Origin: Halichondria panicea
Lineage: Eukaryota; Porifera; Demospongiae; Suberitida; Halichondriidae
Assembly: GCF_963675165.1 (NCBI RefSeq)
Contig: NC_087377.1
Span: 306,001 to 370,000 of the forward strand
DNA: 64,000 nt
Direction: 5' to 3'
Under the pieces are notes generated by a model. It searched no databases and had not been told where the DNA came from. It worked only from the letters and a program-made list of their open reading frames with translations. Shown here piece after piece: positions 59,701-64,000 of this stretch. Both the position numbers and the translations under genes were made by a program. Each line of letters starts with the position of its first letter. Position 1 is the stretch's first letter.

Positions 59701-62080
59701 ACATCAGGACCATTACAGTACTTGATAATGGCCTCCAGTGAAAACTGCCCCATCTTGACCAACTCTGCTCGCTCAAACTCAGTGACGTGGCCTTCAGAAT
59801 GGAGGATGCGTAAAGCAGCAAGGATCAGTTGGCTGATGCTAGTGAAGATCACTTCAGGGGAGCAGAACATGTGGTTGCTTAGCCAGCCATCGATATCATT
59901 GGGTACATTCCCGTAATGGAGTATAGATCCAATCTTCTGTAGGTACCTGAGTGTGTGTGTGTGTGTGTGTGTGGGTGTGTGTGTGTGTGTGTGTGTGCAT
60001 GTGTGTGCATGGGAGTGAGGATCGACAAGTGCTGTACGTAGTGTATAGCGAGAAATTTTCGAGGGGCTTAATATTCGCTGTTTTCGTGGGTTAGCAATCC
60101 TACACGAAAACAAAGTCCACGAAATTCATTATCCGAAAGGCGTGGCTTCTACTTCTTGGACTAAATACATACATGTAACTAGCACTTGTGTAAACTATTA
60201 GTGTGTGTGTAGTCAACCCACCAAATTTATTCAGCTTTTAGAGGCCATTTCACAAAATTTAAGTGCCTCGAAAATGTTGCTATACGGTATATGCATTGGA
60301 GGGAGTACAATAATCATGAGCTTACCACAGACAGAATTTGGTGTCTTCTTCATCCATTTCCAACAATCTCCCTATTTCCAGACAGTCTTCCATCGACACG
60401 ATCGAGTACTCTATCCGCAGTAGTGTGCCCAGTAGGAGCCATTTCGGTTTGATGGGCAGAGATGCATCCTTGAAGTGACAGGCGAAAACATTGCTCATGA
60501 AATCACGAATCGGGGCAATGTCAGACTGTTCAGTTCCCGCAAAGTTGTCCACGGCGAAAAATGAAGATTCAGAATCTGACGGAGGTGATACAAGGATCTC
60601 GGTAAACTTTTGAGTGGTTGCTTTCAGAGCATCGTTGACTTGCTTGATTTTCTCTTTCGGATTCTCCAACTTGTCCACGTGAGTACCGATCAAAGCTGCT
60701 ACCGGACGAACTTGTTGGAACTTTTCAAACTTCTCGCTCAATTTAGAGGTAGTTTTGTTCGTGGCATCTTCTCGAGAGACGTGATGAATACTGGCAATTG
60801 CTGAGAGGATTTGAGAGACTGTGGCTTCCACGGTGTGAACAGCTTTGAATGGAGTAATGACTGTGTTGTCACGACTGAAGGGAATATCGTAGGGCTTGTC
60901 AAGTTCCTTGCTCAGATCCAAGAACACTAGATACATGGCAGGACCATTGCATAGGGCTGGTAGCATTTCTAGGAAGGCAGGTTGTCCTCCAACATCGTTG
61001 ATGTTTAGCAAGGTGTTGCCAAGACATTTGGCCATTTCAGAGTAGTTTCCGTTCTTTATCAGTTTTTGCAGTCGAGCCTTGATGGGTATGAGCCTGTTCT
61101 GTTGATAAGCATTCTCTCGTCTTTCAGTGTGTGTTTCTTCTTGAGGTTTTGACCGAGGATTTTCAGGAGAAGGTGGTTTGGCTGTGTTTGTATGCTTTTC
61201 GCTTTCGGGGACAGTTTTTGTCTTTTTATCACTTGGGACCTTGCTACTGTACATGTAGCCAAAGAGGATCTTTGCTTCCTCTTCTACGTCTTTAGAACAA
61301 ACCCATTCTGTGGCATCTTTGTTCATGTAGGCGACCACTTGATGGCAATTGGTGAGTAGCGTACTGCGTAGGTTTGCCTTGTCTCCAGCAGAACTGATGT
61401 TTACGATATCTTTCAGTAAACGGCCAAGAGTTGTTGTTTTCCCCACGGACGGTGGTCCGACAAGAAGGAGGCGGAGGTACTGCATGGAGATAGTGTCTTT
61501 GTCAGTCATCAGATCGTCCAATTTCTTCAGATATCGCTTTTGCTCTCCAATCACTGCATATAAGAAAGAGCAATAATTATTAAACTGTACACTCAAACAC
61601 GCTATGTTATTGATATTATACAGACAATGCACCACCCACCAACCTATTAACTGCATCCCTTATAATATTTATAAGACACTCCTTATTGTGGTATCAAATT
61701 ATGTACGAATATCATTAAAATGAACTCATATCCGCGGCTATATCCGGTTATGCTATTGAACAAGAAGTCTTTTTCAGACAAGAGATTAACAGTTATGGCT
61801 GTTGAAATAATTATGTCTTTTTCATCTTCATGTAATGCAATATTCAACACAGGTGAGTATAACTTCAATACAGCAACCCACCTACTACTACCCACAGCTC
61901 GGAATAACTACTACCAACCTTTGTCAAGGTTTGCCCTCAGGTTGGTTGCTAGTTTCTCGTGTCCGAGTTCACGAAGGTAGTGTTCAACTGTCTCATATGT
62001 CCTTTCACCAGTCAAAGAGATTTTGTTGTCTAGGAGCAGCTTTTCTAGAGCATCAGAGTCTTCCTCAGTCAATGGAGTGC
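56756..62080 (-). CDS. Roc-COR GTPase with Ig-like and C-terminal Death domain (5' end uncertain)
   Basis: Exons: 62080-61919 (helical, TPLTEEDSDALEKLLLDNK...HYLRELGHEKLA), 61553-60326 (Roc and start of COR), 59946-59025 (COR), 58728-58498 (Ig-like), 57610-57518 (basic linker GQRKRSLPSD) and 57129-56756 (Death, stop TGA); about 1,000 residues. GTPase motifs: GPPSVGKTTT near 61458-61430, DVGGQPAFLEM, GTHVDKLE and AVDNFAGTE. COR: FCLWYLQKIGSILHYG, VPTGVFCGLITRLVS. Ig: FSFHWSKEG and EEDFGHYQCEV. Death: KDWFDLGLAFGVKINVLE...TWPYICECLRRPTVE. Intron phases agree except COR (phase 0) to Ig (phase 1), so a small exon may be missing or the gene damaged. An ATG at 62144 in the same frame would add a hydrophobic leader (MYSLSAVSTLLVVFA), but a GTTTGCAG acceptor precedes 62080, so an upstream exon is more likely. 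Confidence 0.82.
57227..57397. mobile_element. 171-bp MITE in the linker-Death intron
   Basis: Ends CAGGGTGTCATACAGG and its exact complement CCTGTATGACACCCTG. ATGGG stands just outside both ends and may be the target duplication. A related end (CAGGGTTTCATACAG) is at about 44203. The TIR start CAGGG resembles hAT elements. Confidence 0.85.
57611..58497 (-). other. Intron with MITE-B fragment
   Basis: Intron of the Roc-COR/Ig/Death gene. TTACCCCTCGAAAATTACCC at about 57920 and CTATACGGTA at 57945 are the right end of MITE-B. Two related 40-60-bp blocks around 58150-58230 and 58310-58360 share GGAATTGGGCARTTGTAAGA. Confidence 0.6.
59948..60010. repeat. GT microsatellite at a splice acceptor
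   Basis: (GT)n on the plus strand, so the minus-strand intron ends in a long CA tract before CTCAG/GTACC. Confidence 0.93.
60037..60291. mobile_element. MITE-B, nearly complete, about 255 bp
   Basis: Left GTATAGCGAGAAATTTTCGAGG and right CCTCGAAAATGTTGCTATAC are inverted with two or three mismatches, followed by GGTA. The element lies in the intron between the two main Roc-COR exons. Confidence 0.8.
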
Positions 62081-62304
62081 CTGCAAACACAACCAGCAAT
62101 GTTGACACAGCTGACAATGAATACATACTGGCACATTTGTGCATTATTGGCTAGTGATAACATGATACGTGACTTCAGCTATAACACTCCAGGACAATCA
62201 TGATTCAATAGAAATGTTATAATGAACACTATACGGGAAATAGGACATGTGCCCCCGGACAATGTTTGTTAATTAGGTGTTCTGAGAGGTGAATTCTGGG
62301 TGGC

Positions 62305-63160
62305 TTTATATATAGGTGAGGGGTGGAGGAGATGCTCAAGTGATACTGGGAGACCCAGAGGAGAGCATGACTGCAAGCAGGTACTAGGTGAGGGATGGAG
62401 GAGATGCTCAAGTGATACTGGGAGGCCCAGAGGAGAGCATGACTGCAAGCAGGTACTAGGTGAGGGATGGAGGAGATGCTCAAGTGATACTGGGTGACTC
62501 AGAGGAGAGCATGACTGCAAGCAGGTACTAGGTGAGGGGTGGAGGAGATGCTCAAGTGATACTGGGAGACTCAGAGGAGAGCATGACTGCAAGCAGGTAC
62601 TAGGTGAGGGATGGAGGAGATGCTCAAGTGATACTGGGAGACCCAGAGGAGAGCATGACTGCAAGCAGGTACTAGGTGAGGGATGGAGGAGATGCTCAAG
62701 TGATACTGGGTGACTCAGAGGAGAGCATGACTGCAAGCATGCAGGTACTAGGTGAGGGATGGAGGAGATGCTCAAGTGATACTGGGAGACCCAGAGGAGA
62801 GCATGACTGCACAAGCAGGTACTAGGTGAGGGATGGAGGAGATGCTCAAGTGATACTGGGAGACCCAGAGGAGAGCATGACTGCAAGCAGGTACTAGGTG
62901 AGGGATGGAGGAGATGCTCAAGTGATACTGGGATACCCAGAGGAGAGAATGACTGCAAGCAGGTACTAGGTGAGGGATGGAGGAGATGCTCAAGTGATAC
63001 TGGGATACCCAGAGGAGAGCATGACGTACTGCAAGCAGGTACTAGGTGAGGGATGGAGGAGATGCTCAAGTGATACTGGGATACCCAGAGGAGAGCATGA
63101 CTGCAAGCAGGTACTAGGTGAGGGATGGAGGAGATGCTCAAGTGATACTGGGAGACTGCC
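62305..63160. repeat. 72-bp minisatellite, about 12 units
   Basis: Units are 72 bp (for example GTACTAGG at 62381 and 62453), with small 4-bp insertions near 62735, 62810 and 63025. Because 72 is a multiple of three, long open frames run through it (SISSIPHLVPACS-like on the minus strand); they have no other coding support. Same repeat as 8270-8485. Confidence 0.93.
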
Positions 63161-64000
63161 ACCATCATAAAGGAGAGAGGAAGAGATCTATACACATGCA
63201 CTGCATACTCTTCATTTCACTTATTATAATACATGATGATATCAAGTGATGAATGAAATGGTTCACTGTCAATAAAGTGAGCAGACTTTAATTAGTCAGT
63301 GACATGATATTAAAATGAAAGAATCACTAAGTACACAGTAAGTGAAGTGAGCATTCCATGATAGTAATAAATTATCTGCATATGATACTACAATGACAAG
63401 GTTAGCTGCCAAGTTGCTTCATTCTCAGATTCTTTGTGTCCTGTTAATTGTTACTGACTCAGCAACACTTTCACCCGTTTTAAAATTGTACAACAAATCA
63501 AAATTACGGTGTGTATACGAATAAAACATGTGCGTTCAATTCCAGTTGACAAGACATTTTCTGTTTGCGTAAAAACAACAATGTGACGTGCCATGTAAAC
63601 GGTACAGGAACTTTATTCTGACGGCTACTGTATGTTATTACTCATGCATGAGGGATGTACTGCTAATACAACTAGAGCACGAGAGCAAGAGTTGTATTAG
63701 CAGTACATCACGAGGGCATCACGTTATAATCAACTTAATGCTGATAGTGTGTAATAGTCTTGCATGTGTCATATATACTGGGTTCCTAGTAGCAACCAAT
63801 GGCATTTGAGCATCTATGCAGCATAACAGGAGGTTGCCACGAAGCAACAAATTCACAACAGAGGCAGCACTAACCCTAAGGAATTCATACCACAAAATAC
63901 CACAAATAAGTCAAAAGTGCGAGCAATCCATCAATAGGGAGGTGGGTGGTGCTTTAAGGTTACGGTAAAATACCACTACTTACTACCCGACAGCACTGCT
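63161..64000. repeat. Segmental duplication, right copy of 8490-8620 and 9710-10330
   Basis: Sequence after the minisatellite matches 8490-8620 and then 9710-10330 with a few percent differences, skipping the DNA that holds the 741-bp MITE. It continues beyond the window. Confidence 0.88.
63654..63711. other. Perfect stem with GATGTACTGCTAATACAACT arms, copy 2
   Basis: 20-base arms are exact complements around AGAGCACGAGAGCAAG. The arms are better preserved than in the copy at 9987-10045. Confidence 0.88.

Noticed and set aside
61911..62144. Signal peptide start (MYSLSAVSTLLVVFA) for the second Roc gene
   Set aside because: The hydrophobic stretch overlaps a good polypyrimidine/GTTTGCAG acceptor, and a secreted Roc-Death protein would be unexpected; kept only as a note in the gene entry.
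62269..63201. 310-codon minus-strand frame (SISSIPHLVPACS repeats)
   Set aside because: Translation of a 72-bp minisatellite, with the frame switching between units and no splice or start support.

Overview
The window is eukaryotic and animal: genes are split into many short exons with GT..AG introns, mostly 50-400 bp, and the domains are metazoan (Death, Ig-like, Roc-COR GTPase, NAK-type kinase, ankyrin). AT-rich introns with many ATAATTATA runs, dense MITEs and Roc/Death genes suggest a demosponge, Amphimedon-like. That is inference; no species marker is present.

The left block is on the minus strand. A Roc-COR GTPase gene with an Ig-like exon and two Death domains lies at 2439-7147. It is followed by foldback/MITE DNA, a 72-bp minisatellite (about 8270-8485), CA-rich DNA, a complete five-exon-repeat ankyrin gene (13930-15735, 4 exons) and the 3' end of a NAK-family kinase gene (16090-17222).

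The middle block, about 19-48 kb, is mostly repeats and transposons. It holds two large 40-bp minisatellite arrays (19.95-22.73 kb and 39.33-42.85 kb), each edged by a 50-53-bp minisatellite. It also holds a piggyBac-like N-terminal fragment, a 6-kb two-gene transposon (27.4-33.4 kb) that splits a copy of dispersed repeat A, a foldback element with a 10-bp target duplication, a decayed Kolobok-like transposase (35.8-38.5 kb), a tRNA-like SINE and a 2.16-kb TIR element.

The right block is again minus strand. Three Death-domain genes run in tandem: kinase-stub/Ig/Death/Death (50859-52963), Death/Death (53924-56124) and Roc-COR/Ig/Death (56756-62080). The same 72-bp minisatellite (62.3-63.16 kb) and a unique-looking segment homologous to 9.7-10.4 kb follow.

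The left and right blocks are therefore related segmental duplications. Bases 1-4152 match about 48423-52590, and the edge of the homology falls inside an Ig-domain exon, so near-identical Ig/Death/Death exons sit behind a Roc-COR domain on one side and behind a kinase exon on the other. Functionally the locus looks like a lineage-expanded intracellular death/immune signalling cluster: GTPase switch, kinase, ankyrin scaffold and Death adaptor domains. This rests on domain content only; no expression or experimental data are visible here.
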